Under the pieces are notes generated by a model, which was not told the origin of the DNA, ran no database searches, and saw only the letters and a program-made list of their open reading frames with translations. Made by a program: the position numbers and the translations under genes. 64,000 nucleotides of DNA from Slackia faecicanis (GTDB lineage: Bacteria > Actinomycetota > Coriobacteriia > Coriobacteriales > Eggerthellaceae): NCBI RefSeq assembly GCF_003725295.1, contig NZ_QICB01000001.1, positions 186,001 through 250,000 on the forward strand. The letters run 5' to 3'. This document shows positions 42,049-51,024 of the stretch, in pieces; position 1 is the stretch's first letter; the number at the start of each line of letters is the position of its first letter.

Positions 42049-43353
42049 ATGTATTACCAGGAGGAAATCGAATGCATGCCTCGCGCCGAGCTCGAAAAGC
42101 TGCAGCTCGAGCGTTTGCGATGGGCCGTCGTCCATGCGTATGAAAACGTTCCCCTTTACAAAGAGCGATTCGACGCCGCAGGCCTCGACCCCTACGACAT
42201 CGAATCGCTTGACGATATCGCGCGATTCCCCTTTGTCGTCAAGCAGGACATGCGCGACGCCTATCCGTTCGGTCTGTTCGCGGTCGATCGCAAAGAGGTC
42301 AAGCGCCTGCACGCGTCTTCCGGCACGACCGGCCAGGCCACCGTTGTGGGCTACACCGAAAACGACCTGAAGAACTGGGGGCAGTGCTTCGCGCGCGGCA
42401 TCGCCATGGTGGGCGGCAACGCCGATTCCACGATGCAGGTTTCGTACGGATACGGCCTGTTCACGGGAGGCCTGGGAGCCCACATGGGCGGCGAGACCGC
42501 CGGGTGCACGGTGGTTCCCACCTCGACCGGCAACACGAAGCGCCAGATTCAGGTCATGAAGGATTTCGGGGTCGACATTTTGTGCGCCACTCCTTCCTAC
42601 GCCTTGCTCATCGCCGATACCGCGATCGAAATGGGATACGACCCGGCCAAAGACTTCAACCTTTCCGGAGCCATCCTGGGCGCCGAGCCGGCCTCCGAGC
42701 ACATGCGCGACGAAATCCGCCGCAAACTGGGCGTGCAGTACTGCGACGTGTACGGCCTTTCCGAGATCATGGGGCCGGGCGTGGCCATGGAGTGCTCCGA
42801 AGGATGCGGCCTGCATGTGGCAGAAGACCAGTTCCTCGTCGAAATCGTCGATCCCGAAACGCTCGAGCCCGTGCCCGACGGCCAGCTCGGCGAACTGGTG
42901 ATCACCACGCTGACGCGCGAATGCAGCCCCTTGATCCGCTACCGCACGCGCGACCTGACGCGCATCATCTCCGAGCCGTGCGCTTGCGGACGCACTCACC
43001 GCAAGATCGACCGCATCCTCGGCCGCACCGACGACATGCTCATCATCAGAGGCGTCAACGTGTTCCCGTCCCAGATCGAGCAGGTCATCACGGCGTTCCC
43101 CGAAGTCGTTCCCCATTACCAGATCGTACTCACCACCAGGGGCAAGCTCGACCATGTGGAATTGCGCGTCGAAACGGCGTCCGATTTCCCATTCGACGAG
43201 ATTCGCGCCCTCGAAGACTTGCGACGCCGCCTCGCAGGCGAGCTTAAGAGCAACCTGCAAATCGCCGTCGATATCAAGATCGTCGAACCCAAAACGATCG
43301 AACGAAGCGAAGGCAAGGCGAAACGCGTCTTGGACCTGCGCGACAAAGACTAG
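42049..43353 (+). CDS. Phenylacetate-CoA ligase family protein (first copy)
   Basis: A 434-residue adenylate-forming enzyme of the PaaK type. 'LHASSGTTGQATVVGY' is the nucleotide-binding P-loop-like motif, 'DVYGLSEIMGPG' the adenylate-binding block and 'YRTRDLTRI' the hinge region; the C-terminal domain with 'RGVNVFPSQIE' is typical of PaaK. It joins aryl acetates to CoA or, in reverse with an ioR partner, can yield ATP from aryl-acetyl-CoA. It starts the cluster, after AGAAAGG. A second paralogue lies at the end. The two flank iorAB, dacA-like and FHA genes. Confidence 0.88.
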   Translation: MYYQEEIECMPRAELEKLQLERLRWAVVHAYENVPLYKERFDAAGLDPYDIESLDDIARFPFVVKQDMRDAYPFGLFAVDRKEVKRLHASSGTTGQATVVGYTENDLKNWGQCFARGIAMVGGNADSTMQVSYGYGLFTGGLGAHMGGETAGCTVVPTSTGNTKRQIQVMKDFGVDILCATPSYALLIADTAIEMGYDPAKDFNLSGAILGAEPASEHMRDEIRRKLGVQYCDVYGLSEIMGPGVAMECSEGCGLHVAEDQFLVEIVDPETLEPVPDGQLGELVITTLTRECSPLIRYRTRDLTRIISEPCACGRTHRKIDRILGRTDDMLIIRGVNVFPSQIEQVITAFPEVVPHYQIVLTTRGKLDHVELRVETASDFPFDEIRALEDLRRRLAGELKSNLQIAVDIKIVEPKTIERSEGKAKRVLDLRDKD

Positions 43354-43388
43354 CCGCCGGCATCGCGACATCGGGAAAAGGAGACATC

Positions 43389-43817
43389 ATGATCGAACAG
43401 CTTACCGTTTTGCTTCAGAACGAAAAGGGCCGCCTTTCGCAGTTGTGCCGCGACATGGCCGATGCCGACATCAACATGCACGACCTCTTCGTGGCCGACA
43501 CGTCCGATTTCGGCATCGTGCGCATTTTCTGCGACACGCCGCGCCGCGCGGCCGCCATGCTTGAAGAGCGAGGCTATCGCGCCCGCGTAGTCGACGTCCT
43601 GGCCGTGCGCGTGCCCAACGTCGCCGGCGGCCTCGCAACGCTTCTGGAGGCGATCGAGGATGAGGAATGCAACATCGAGTATGGCTACTGTTTTTCTCGC
43701 GGCGAACAGACGGCGATTGACGTTTTGAAGGTCGGCGACGCGAGCATCGAGAGTAAACTGTCGGAAGCAGGATTCGATATCGTAGAAGCTCAGGAGGTTT
43801 ACGAGCTCGATGAATAG
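43389..43817 (+). CDS. Tandem ACT-domain protein (first copy)
   Basis: A 142-residue protein of two ACT domains, small ligand-binding modules that usually sense amino acids. The first runs 'LTVLLQNEKGRLSQLCRDMA' to about residue 65 and the second from 'VRVPNVAGGLATLLEAIE' on. ACT-ACT proteins commonly sit beside PaaK and Ior genes and may sense an aromatic amino acid. It lies 35 nt after the first ligase and overlaps the next gene by 8 nt. Confidence 0.85.
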   Translation: MIEQLTVLLQNEKGRLSQLCRDMADADINMHDLFVADTSDFGIVRIFCDTPRRAAAMLEERGYRARVVDVLAVRVPNVAGGLATLLEAIEDEECNIEYGYCFSRGEQTAIDVLKVGDASIESKLSEAGFDIVEAQEVYELDE

Positions 43818-45231
43818 CTCGACTTCGATATGGTCGAATGAATTCGACGCGCGGCAGGGCGGGGGAAGGCCCTGCCGCATCGGAATGCCGGCGCGCATCG
43901 GCACCGGACTGGTGTCGTGCGCGCTGGCGGCCGCGCTTTGCAGCGTCCCGGGCGAGCAGGCCTTCGGCGTCGTGCTGCAAAACGACGAAGTGCTTTCGCA
44001 AAGCGTAGCGCAGCGAGGTCTTGCCGACTCGGCATGCCCCGACATAGAGGCCCGAAACGCCTTGCTCGTATCGCGCGATGGAACGGTCTATTTCGCCCGC
44101 GGCGCGCACGAGCCTGTCAAGATCGCGTCTATCACCAAGGTCATGACCGCCGTAGTGGCGCTCGAAAACGCTCCGCTCGATACAAAGGTGACGGTCGACG
44201 CCGAAGCGGCCGAAGTTGGCGAGTCGTCGGCCGGATTGCTCGAGGGCGACTCCATGGACCTCGAAACGGCGCTTTACGCGCTCATGGTGCCGTCGGGCAA
44301 CGACGCCGCCATCGCCATCGCCAAAAGCGTCGGGGCGCTTCTGCCGGAATACGACGGCGCCGACCCGCAGGCCGCATTCGTCGCCGCCATGAATGCCAAG
44401 GCGCAAGAGCTGGGCTGCGAGGATACCGTCTACACCAATCCGCACGGCCTCGATGCCGGAGCGTTCGAAAGCGACAGCCGCTCCACGGCGGCAGACGTGG
44501 GAATCGTGGTTTCCCACGCCATGCGCAACGACACGTTCCGCTCCGTGGTCGATGCGGGCGACACGTCGATCGAGGTCTCGTCGGCTGACGGGTCATCGCG
44601 CTTTCTCCGGCTCGTTTCGACCGATGAACTCATCGGCGTCTACGACGGCGTCTGCGGCGTGAAGACGGGCACCACCGATGCTGCGGGGTATTGCTTCGCA
44701 GGCGCCGTCTCGCGCGAAGAAGGAGAGTTCTACAGCGTTGTCCTGGGAAGCCCCGAGCCTGACGTGCGTTTCGCCGATACCGTGGCGCTTTTCGACTGGA
44801 CGTATGGCAATATCGTACAGAAACGCTTGATCAACAGCATGGAACACATCGAGGTCGATGGCATCCGCCAGCCGCTCGTCGCCAAAGTGGCCCATACGCA
44901 GTGGCCCGACTGCACGATCGACGCTGCGGCCTCCGACCCCGATCTCGCCGTCGAAGTCTTTGACCTGGCCGGCCCTATCGAGCAGCAGGTCTCGTTCGTC
45001 GACGTGAAAGGCGACGTTTCCGAAGGAGACGTCGTCGGTCATCTGACATTCACCCAGGCAGGCGAAAAGATTGCAGAATGCGACCTGCTCGCCGCCGAAA
45101 ACCAGGCCGCGCCCGGCTTCTTCCAGAAAATCGGCGTGTGGATCGACTGCTTCGTCCGCGGCCTGCAGAATCAGCCCACGATGGCGACGTCGGTCTGCCT
45201 GAACGACCCGGCCGCCATCGCCGACATGTAA
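43810..45231 (+). CDS. Serine-type D-Ala-D-Ala carboxypeptidase (peptidase S11)
   Basis: A 473-residue exported penicillin-binding-type enzyme. The three active-site motifs are present: SITK (SxxK) in 'KIASITKVM', SGN in 'MVPSGNDAA' and KTG in 'CGVKTGTTDA'. An N-terminal hydrophobic stretch (about 28-53) acts as signal peptide or anchor. The C-terminal domain ends with 'GFFQKIGVWIDCFVRG', a possible amphipathic membrane anchor. It trims pentapeptide side chains of peptidoglycan. It overlaps the first ACT gene by 8 nt, so it is transcribed with aryl-CoA genes despite its unrelated role. Confidence 0.88.
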   Translation: MNSSTSIWSNEFDARQGGGRPCRIGMPARIGTGLVSCALAAALCSVPGEQAFGVVLQNDEVLSQSVAQRGLADSACPDIEARNALLVSRDGTVYFARGAHEPVKIASITKVMTAVVALENAPLDTKVTVDAEAAEVGESSAGLLEGDSMDLETALYALMVPSGNDAAIAIAKSVGALLPEYDGADPQAAFVAAMNAKAQELGCEDTVYTNPHGLDAGAFESDSRSTAADVGIVVSHAMRNDTFRSVVDAGDTSIEVSSADGSSRFLRLVSTDELIGVYDGVCGVKTGTTDAAGYCFAGAVSREEGEFYSVVLGSPEPDVRFADTVALFDWTYGNIVQKRLINSMEHIEVDGIRQPLVAKVAHTQWPDCTIDAAASDPDLAVEVFDLAGPIEQQVSFVDVKGDVSEGDVVGHLTFTQAGEKIAECDLLAAENQAAPGFFQKIGVWIDCFVRGLQNQPTMATSVCLNDPAAIADM

Positions 45232-45292
45232 CCGTCGCGGCCTTATTCGATACCTATCCGGAGCATTGCTCTCCGTTCGAGAAAGGAACATC

Positions 45293-45742
45293 ATGGCAAC
45301 CGTATGCCCCGTTTGCAACGCGCCGCTCCCTGAGGGCGCCAATGCCTGCCCTACCTGCGGATTCAAGCTCCTCGGCCAGACGCAGGCCTTTTCTCCGATC
45401 GCCGTGCAGCCCAACGCCAACACGGCGCCTGCCTCCATTCTCGAGGAGTGCACCCTGAGCATCGTGAAGGGCCCCCAGGTCGGAAACGTGTTCCGCCTGT
45501 CCTCCGACGCCATCACCATCGGCCGAAGCCCTCAGTGCGACATCTTCCTCAACGACATGACCGTATCGCGCATGCATGCCACGCTCAAGCGCGTGCGGGG
45601 CGGCTATGAAATCGTCGATGCCGATTCGTTCAACGGGCTGTGGGTGAACAACCTCAATGTCAAAGAAGCGGCTCTCAAAGACGGGGACGTCGTCCAAATC
45701 GGCACGTTCTGCCTGGTCTATCAGTCCATGCCCAGCATGTAG
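45293..45742 (+). CDS. Zinc-ribbon and FHA-domain protein
   Basis: A 149-residue cytoplasmic protein. The N-terminal zinc ribbon uses 'CPVCNAPL' and 'ACPTCGFK'; a flexible linker follows; and residues about 60-145 form an FHA domain with 'ITIGRSPQCDIFLND' and 'VSRMHATL', which binds phosphothreonine. It should report the state of a Ser/Thr kinase, none of which is in the window. The preceding gene is a D,D-carboxypeptidase, and FHA proteins often regulate cell-wall growth in actinobacteria. The ATG at 45293 follows GAAAGGAA. Confidence 0.88.
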   Translation: MATVCPVCNAPLPEGANACPTCGFKLLGQTQAFSPIAVQPNANTAPASILEECTLSIVKGPQVGNVFRLSSDAITIGRSPQCDIFLNDMTVSRMHATLKRVRGGYEIVDADSFNGLWVNNLNVKEAALKDGDVVQIGTFCLVYQSMPSM

Positions 45743-45780
45743 AAGCGGTTTCGCAACGACGTTTGATAGGATGTGACCCT

Positions 45781-47523
45781 ATGGAATTGATATCCGGTAA
45801 CGAGGCGATTGCGCGCGGCGCTTGGGAAGCGGGCGCTTCGATCGGCGTCGCCTATCCCGGCACCCCTTCGACCGAAACGATGGAAAACTTCGCCAAGATG
45901 CCAGGCGTCTATGCCGAATGGTGCCCGAACGAGAAAGTCGCCGTCGAGGTGGGTCTCGGCGCATCGGCCGCAGGCAAGCGTGTGCTTTCCACGATGAAGC
46001 ATGTCGGCGTGAACGTGGCGGCCGACCCTCTGTTCACGGCCGCCTATACCGGCGTCGGCGGCGGCTTCGTGGTGCTTGCGGCCGACGACCCCGGCATGCA
46101 CTCCTCGCAAAACGAGCAGGATTCCCGCTATTACGCCATGGCCGCGCACATTCCCATGCTCGACCCCGCCGATAGCGCCGAGGCCCTAGCCTTTACCAAA
46201 GAGGCGTTCGTGATTTCGGAGCGTTTCGACATTCCCGTGTTCATCCGCTCCACCGTGCGCGTATCGCATACCAAATGCGCCGTGGAAACGGGGGAGCGCG
46301 TCGAGACGGCGCCCGTCCCGTATGAAAAGAACCAGCCGAAATGGGTCATGATGCCGCTTTATGCCAAGCCGCGCAGGCTCGACCTCGACGAGCGCATCGA
46401 GCGGTTGCGCGCGTATGCCGAAACCTGCCCGTTCAACCGCGTCGAGCGCCGTGGCGACGCGGTCGGCGTCATCTGCACGGGCGCCACGTACCAGCACGTG
46501 GTCGAGGCGCTTCCCGAGGCAAGCGTGCTCAAGCTGGGCATGTCCTGGCCGCTGCCTGCGCAGACCATCGCCGATTTCGCCGCGAGCGTCGATGAGGTCT
46601 ACGTGGTCGAAGAGGCGTCCGTGTATCTGTCCGACCAGGTGAAGGCGTTGGGCGTGAAGCTTTCCCAGCCCGCTCGCCCGCTTTCTCCGGCAGGCGAGCT
46701 CACGCCGCAGGCGATCGCCTGCGCATTCGGCGCCGACGAGGCTCCGCACGCCGATACCCCTGCGAATCTTCCGCCGCGCCCGCCCGCGCTGTGCCCGGGA
46801 TGCCCGCACAGGCTCGTATTCCGCGAGCTCGCGCGCATGAAGGCCATCGTGACCGGCGACATCGGATGCTACACCCTCGGCGCCCTCGCGCCGCTTTCCG
46901 CCGTGGACACCTGCGTCGACATGGGCGCGTCCATCTCGATGGCGCACGGCTTCGAACTGGGCCTCGAAGGCGAGAAGCATCGTCCTGTGGTCGCCGTCAT
47001 CGGCGATTCGACGTTCGCGCATTCCGGCATCACGTCGCTTCTCAACACCGTCTACAACTGCGGAACCGGCACCGTGTGCATCCTCGACAACCGTACCACC
47101 GCCATGACGGGCCATCAGGGCAATCCCGTCAACGGCATCACGCTGCAGCACCGTCCGAGCCGCGAGCTCGACCTTCCCGCGCTCGTGCGCGCCCTCGGCG
47201 TGGACGACGTGCGCACCGTCGATCCGATGGACATGAAGGCCGTGCGCGCCGCGCTGAAGGAAGCCGCGTCCAACGACGAGCTGAGCGTCATCGTGTTCGA
47301 GTCGCCGTGCGTGCTGCTGACCAAGGAGCGCAACGCCCCCTACGAGGTGAAAAGCGACTGCCGCGCCTGCGGCACGTGCTCGCTGATCGGATGCCCCGCC
47401 ATTTCGTGCGACCCCGAGACGAAGGTCGCCTTCATCGACGCAAGCCTGTGCGTCGGTTGTTCCCAGTGCTCGCAGGCGTGTCCGTACGGCTGCATCGTGT
47501 CGACAGGAGGAAGCCATGCCTAG
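45781..47523 (+). CDS. iorA: Indolepyruvate:ferredoxin oxidoreductase, alpha subunit
   Basis: A 580-residue thiamine-diphosphate enzyme subunit that oxidatively decarboxylates aryl pyruvates to aryl-acetyl-CoA and reduces ferredoxin. The N-terminal 'AYPGTPSTETME' belongs to the pyrimidine-binding domain, 'GDIGCYTLG' and 'GDSTFAHSGIT' to the TPP domain, and the C-terminus carries an Fe-S module ('CRACGTCSLIGCP', 'CVGCSQCSQACP'). It overlaps iorB by 8 nt. Flanking PaaK-type ligases could use or produce the CoA ester. The ATG at 45781 follows AGGATG; the longer upstream frame has no support. Confidence 0.93.
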   Translation: MELISGNEAIARGAWEAGASIGVAYPGTPSTETMENFAKMPGVYAEWCPNEKVAVEVGLGASAAGKRVLSTMKHVGVNVAADPLFTAAYTGVGGGFVVLAADDPGMHSSQNEQDSRYYAMAAHIPMLDPADSAEALAFTKEAFVISERFDIPVFIRSTVRVSHTKCAVETGERVETAPVPYEKNQPKWVMMPLYAKPRRLDLDERIERLRAYAETCPFNRVERRGDAVGVICTGATYQHVVEALPEASVLKLGMSWPLPAQTIADFAASVDEVYVVEEASVYLSDQVKALGVKLSQPARPLSPAGELTPQAIACAFGADEAPHADTPANLPPRPPALCPGCPHRLVFRELARMKAIVTGDIGCYTLGALAPLSAVDTCVDMGASISMAHGFELGLEGEKHRPVVAVIGDSTFAHSGITSLLNTVYNCGTGTVCILDNRTTAMTGHQGNPVNGITLQHRPSRELDLPALVRALGVDDVRTVDPMDMKAVRAALKEAASNDELSVIVFESPCVLLTKERNAPYEVKSDCRACGTCSLIGCPAISCDPETKVAFIDASLCVGCSQCSQACPYGCIVSTGGSHA

Positions 47524-48115
47524 CAATGCGACCACCGTACTTCTGTGCGGCGTGGGAGGGCAGGGCGCCCTTCTGGCCGCCGACATCCTCGCCCGCTGCG
47601 CCATGGCATGCGGCCAGGACGTGAAGCTTTCCGAAATCCACGGCATGGCCCAGCGCGGCGGCGCGGTCACCACGGTCGTGCGCCTCGGCGAGAAGGTCTC
47701 GTCCATGGTGGCCGACCAAGGCTGCGTCGATTACCTCGTGTCGTTCGAGACCACCGAGGCCTTGCGCAACATCTCGTATCTGCGCGAAGGCGGCGTGGCC
47801 ATCGTCAGCGACGAATCGATCAAACCGCTGCCCGTCCTGACGGGCAAGCTCGCCATGCCCAAGGGCGCCCGCAAGCAGCTCGCCGCCCATCAGGCGCAGG
47901 TGATCCCCGCAGAACTTCTGGCGAAGCAGGCCGGCAGCGTCAAAGCCGTCAACGTGGTTCTGCTCGGCGCCCTGTCCACCTACCTTCCGTACCCGAAAGA
48001 CGTCTGGCTGCGCGTCATCGAAGAGCGCGTGCCCGCGAAATTCAAAGACGTCAACATTACGGCATTCGAATCGGCGCGCGCCTGGGCCGAGCGCAACGCC
48101 GCGAAGGAGGCATAG
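47516..48115 (+). CDS. iorB: Indolepyruvate:ferredoxin oxidoreductase, beta subunit
   Basis: A 199-residue gamma-type subunit of the 2-oxoacid:ferredoxin oxidoreductases. 'LLCGVGGQGALLAADILA' is the diagnostic glycine-rich N-terminus and 'IHGMAQRGGAVTT' the second family block. It pairs with iorA, whose stop it overlaps by 8 nt. The second ACT gene follows 2 nt later. Confidence 0.93.
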   Translation: MPSNATTVLLCGVGGQGALLAADILARCAMACGQDVKLSEIHGMAQRGGAVTTVVRLGEKVSSMVADQGCVDYLVSFETTEALRNISYLREGGVAIVSDESIKPLPVLTGKLAMPKGARKQLAAHQAQVIPAELLAKQAGSVKAVNVVLLGALSTYLPYPKDVWLRVIEERVPAKFKDVNITAFESARAWAERNAAKEA

Positions 48116-48117
48116 CC

Positions 48118-48561
48118 GTGAGCGTATCCCAGATCAGCGTCTTCGTGGAAAGCCGCCCCGGGCATATGGCCCGCGTCCTGGAGGCCTTCCAGCGCGCCAG
48201 CGTCAACGTGCGCGGCTATAGCGCGTCCGACACGGGCGATTACGGCATCGTGCGCTTCATCGTGGACGACCCCGACAAGGCCCTCGAGGTCCTGAAAGAC
48301 ATGGGCGCGGCCGCCGTGAAAACCGAAGTTCTGTGCGCCCTTCTGCCCGACACGCCGGGCGAGCTCGCGCGCATCATGGCGATCATGGCGCGCTGCGGCA
48401 TCAACGTCGAATACAGCTATTCGCTCATCTCGACGTTCATCGCCATATCCGTCAAAGACCTCGACGCGGCCCAGCGTGCGCTTGAGGGCGAATCTATCGA
48501 ACTGATCGACCAGAACGACCTCGTCGACTTCGACCGAACGCCGACGAAAGAAAAGGAGTAG
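48118..48561 (+). CDS. Tandem ACT-domain protein (second copy)
   Basis: A 147-residue paralogue of the ACT-ACT protein at 43389, with domains starting at 'ISVFVESRPGHMARVLEAF' and 'ALLPDTPGELARIMAIMA'. The GTG start at 48118 follows GGAGG at good spacing and lies 2 nt after iorB. The pairing of one ACT-ACT gene with each PaaK copy suggests that each ligase has its own sensor. The ligand is unknown; aromatic amino acids are likely from context. Confidence 0.87.
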   Translation: MSVSQISVFVESRPGHMARVLEAFQRASVNVRGYSASDTGDYGIVRFIVDDPDKALEVLKDMGAAAVKTEVLCALLPDTPGELARIMAIMARCGINVEYSYSLISTFIAISVKDLDAAQRALEGESIELIDQNDLVDFDRTPTKEKE

Positions 48562-48566
48562 CCGCC

Positions 48567-49934
48567 GTGGCCGATATGACCGTCAAAGGTGCGGCGCTGG
48601 AAGCCGCGGCGCATGGGCGCTTCGACGAACTGCCCATACATAATCCCTCGATCGAGTGCGCGAGCCGCGAACGCATCGAGGCCATTCAGCTCGCACGCCT
48701 GATCGACCAGGTCGAATGGGCCTATGACCGCGTTGCCTGGTACCGCGAGCGCATGGACGCCGCAGGCGTTTCCCCCTCCGACATCAAAACACTCGCCGAC
48801 ATCCGCAAGCTTCCGTTCACCGACAAGCAAGCGCTGCGCGAAACGTTTCCGTACGGCATGTTCGCCGTGCCCCTCGACGAAGTGGTCGAACTGCATGCGT
48901 CCTCGGGCACCACGGGAAAGCCGATCGTGGTCGGATACGATAAGGGCGATATGGACCTGTGGGCCGATTGCATCATGCGCCTCGTGCAGATGGCGGGCGT
49001 CGTGCCGAGCGACCGCGTGCAGATGGCGTTCGGCTACGGCATGTTCACCGGCGGCTTCGGGCTGCATTACGGCCTGCAGCGCCTGGGCTGCATGATGATT
49101 CCCGCGGGCTCGGGCAACACCGAGCGCCAGATCCAGATGATCCAGGACTACGGCTCCACCGTGCTCGTGTCCACGCCGTCGTATGCGCTGCATGTCTGCG
49201 AAGTGGGCGAGAAGATGGGCATCGACTGGGCGAAAAGCACCCTGCGCGTCGGCCTGTTCGGCGGCGAGCCGTGCACGCCCGCCCTCAAGGCCGAAATCGA
49301 GCGCCGCATGCATATCGTCTGCACTGACAACTACGGCCTCACCGAGGTCATGGGGCCGGGCGTTTCGGGCGAATGCCTGGCCGAACGCGACATGCAGCAT
49401 ATCGCGGAAGACCACTTCGTCTGGGAAGTGGTCGACCCCGAGACGGGCGAGCCGGTCGCCGAGGGAGAGATGGGCGAGCTCGTCTTGACTCCGCTCGGCA
49501 AACACGCCATCCCCGTGCTGCGCTATCGCACGCACGACCTCACGCGCGTGGTGACCGAGCGCTGCGCGTGCGGACGCACCACGGCGCGCATGCAGAAAGT
49601 GCGCTCCCGCTCCGACGACATGCTCATCATCCGCGGCACGAACGTGTTCCCGAGCCAGGTGGAAGACGTGCTTTCGGGCATCGACGGCGTGACGCCGCAC
49701 TACCGCATCGTCGTCGACAACGAAACCGGCCTCGACCGCATGACGGTGCATGTCGAGCTCAAACCCGAGGCGTTCTCCGACTCCTTCGAGCAGATGGATG
49801 CCTTCCGCCGAGCCATCGAGGAAAAGCTCAAGGGCGTCTTGCTGGTTTCTTCGAAAGTCAAGCTGGTCGAGCCGGGCGGCATCGAGCGCAGCACGGGCAA
49901 GACCAAGCACGTGCAGGATCTACGAAAGATGTAA
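48567..49934 (+). CDS. Phenylacetate-CoA ligase family protein (second copy)
   Basis: A 455-residue paralogue of the ligase at 42049, with 'LHASSGTTGKPIVVGY' (the canonical Lys in place of Gln in copy one), 'TDNYGLTEVMGPGVS', 'YRTHDLTRV' and 'RGTNVFPSQVE'. It has a longer N-terminus (about 20 residues). The GTG start follows AAAAGGAG. It ends the aryl-CoA operon just before a terminator. Whether the two copies differ in substrate or in direction of use is not clear from sequence. Confidence 0.88.
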   Translation: MADMTVKGAALEAAAHGRFDELPIHNPSIECASRERIEAIQLARLIDQVEWAYDRVAWYRERMDAAGVSPSDIKTLADIRKLPFTDKQALRETFPYGMFAVPLDEVVELHASSGTTGKPIVVGYDKGDMDLWADCIMRLVQMAGVVPSDRVQMAFGYGMFTGGFGLHYGLQRLGCMMIPAGSGNTERQIQMIQDYGSTVLVSTPSYALHVCEVGEKMGIDWAKSTLRVGLFGGEPCTPALKAEIERRMHIVCTDNYGLTEVMGPGVSGECLAERDMQHIAEDHFVWEVVDPETGEPVAEGEMGELVLTPLGKHAIPVLRYRTHDLTRVVTERCACGRTTARMQKVRSRSDDMLIIRGTNVFPSQVEDVLSGIDGVTPHYRIVVDNETGLDRMTVHVELKPEAFSDSFEQMDAFRRAIEEKLKGVLLVSSKVKLVEPGGIERSTGKTKHVQDLRKM

Positions 49935-49976
49935 GATACGGTTCGGGCGTGTTTCGCGCCGCTTGAACCGATGCGA

Positions 49977-50024
49977 GGCGCGGTCCGGATTCGTCTTCGA
50001 CGCTTTCCGGGCCGCGCCCTTTTC
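49977..50024 (+). terminator. Terminator of the aryl-CoA operon
   Basis: A 13-bp stem with one G-U pair (49977-49989 with 50006-50018) and a 16-nt loop are followed by CTTTTC. Confidence 0.7.
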
Positions 50025-50053
50025 ATGACGAAGAGCAGGGAAGAAGGCTTTCG

Positions 50054-51007
50054 ATGCAAGACCGCCGCACACCGTCCGAATACGCCGTGCCGTTGAAGGG
50101 GCGCTTCGCTCCGTCGCCGACCGGGCGCATGCATGCCGGCAATGTGTTTTCGGCGCTCGTCGCGTGGCTCACCGCGAAGGCGAGCGGAGGCACCATCGTG
50201 CTGCGCATCGAAGACCTGGACAAAGAACGTTCGAAAGCCTGCTTCATCGACGACGTGCAGCGCGATTTCGAAAGACTCGGCCTGTACTGGGATGAAGGTC
50301 CGTACTTCCAACACGGCCGCGACGAGGCCTATGCCGCGGCGTTCGAAGAGCTGCGCCGTCGCGACCTGATTTATCCGTGCTTCTGCACGCGTGCGGACCT
50401 CCATGCGGCCTCCGCGCCGCATCATGGCGAAAAGTTCGTCTATCCTGGCACGTGTCGCGGCCTCGACGAGGCGATGCGAGCCGCGCGGGCCGCATCGCGC
50501 ACGCCCGCCCAGCGCCTGGCGGTTCCGGACGAAGCCGTTTCGTTCATCGACGGCATCCAAGGCCCCTATGAGCAGAATCTTGCACGCGAATGCGGCGATT
50601 TTCTGGTAAGGCGTTCGGACGGCGCGTTCGCCTATCAGCTGGCCGTGGTGGTCGACGATGCGGAGCAAGGCGTGACGTCGGTCGTGCGCGGAGTCGACCT
50701 GCTTTGCTCGACTCCGCAGCAGATGTATTTGCAGTCGTTGCTCGGCCTGAAGCATCCGGCATACGCACATGTGCCCCTGATCGTGGCCGAACACGACCGA
50801 CGCCTTTCCAAGCGCGATAAGGACGCGGCCCTCGACGCGCTGCTCGAGCGGTTCGGCAGCCCGCGCGCCCTTATCGGACATATCGCCGGCATCACGGGCC
50901 TGGCTCCCACGTGCGAGCCGGCATCGCCCGAAGAGCTGCTCGAGACTTTCCACCCCGAAGCCCTGCCGCGCACGCTCGTCGAGCTCGAACAGATCCGCTG
51001 GCGATAG
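50054..51007 (+). CDS. gluQ: Glutamyl-Q tRNA(Asp) synthetase-like protein
   Basis: A 317-residue truncated glutamyl-tRNA synthetase. It has the class I motif 'RFAPSPTGRMHAGN', 'LRIEDLDKERS', the 'RLSKRDKD' equivalent of KMSKS, and Cys residues in 'YPCFCTRADL' and 'YPGTCRG' for zinc. It lacks the anticodon-binding domains of full GltX. GluQ attaches glutamate to queuosine in tRNA(Asp). Family length (about 300) agrees. It is convergent with the menA-like gene 17 nt downstream. Confidence 0.9.
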   Translation: MQDRRTPSEYAVPLKGRFAPSPTGRMHAGNVFSALVAWLTAKASGGTIVLRIEDLDKERSKACFIDDVQRDFERLGLYWDEGPYFQHGRDEAYAAAFEELRRRDLIYPCFCTRADLHAASAPHHGEKFVYPGTCRGLDEAMRAARAASRTPAQRLAVPDEAVSFIDGIQGPYEQNLARECGDFLVRRSDGAFAYQLAVVVDDAEQGVTSVVRGVDLLCSTPQQMYLQSLLGLKHPAYAHVPLIVAEHDRRLSKRDKDAALDALLERFGSPRALIGHIAGITGLAPTCEPASPEELLETFHPEALPRTLVELEQIRWR

Positions 51008-51024
51008 CGCGGCGCGCGTCGGCG

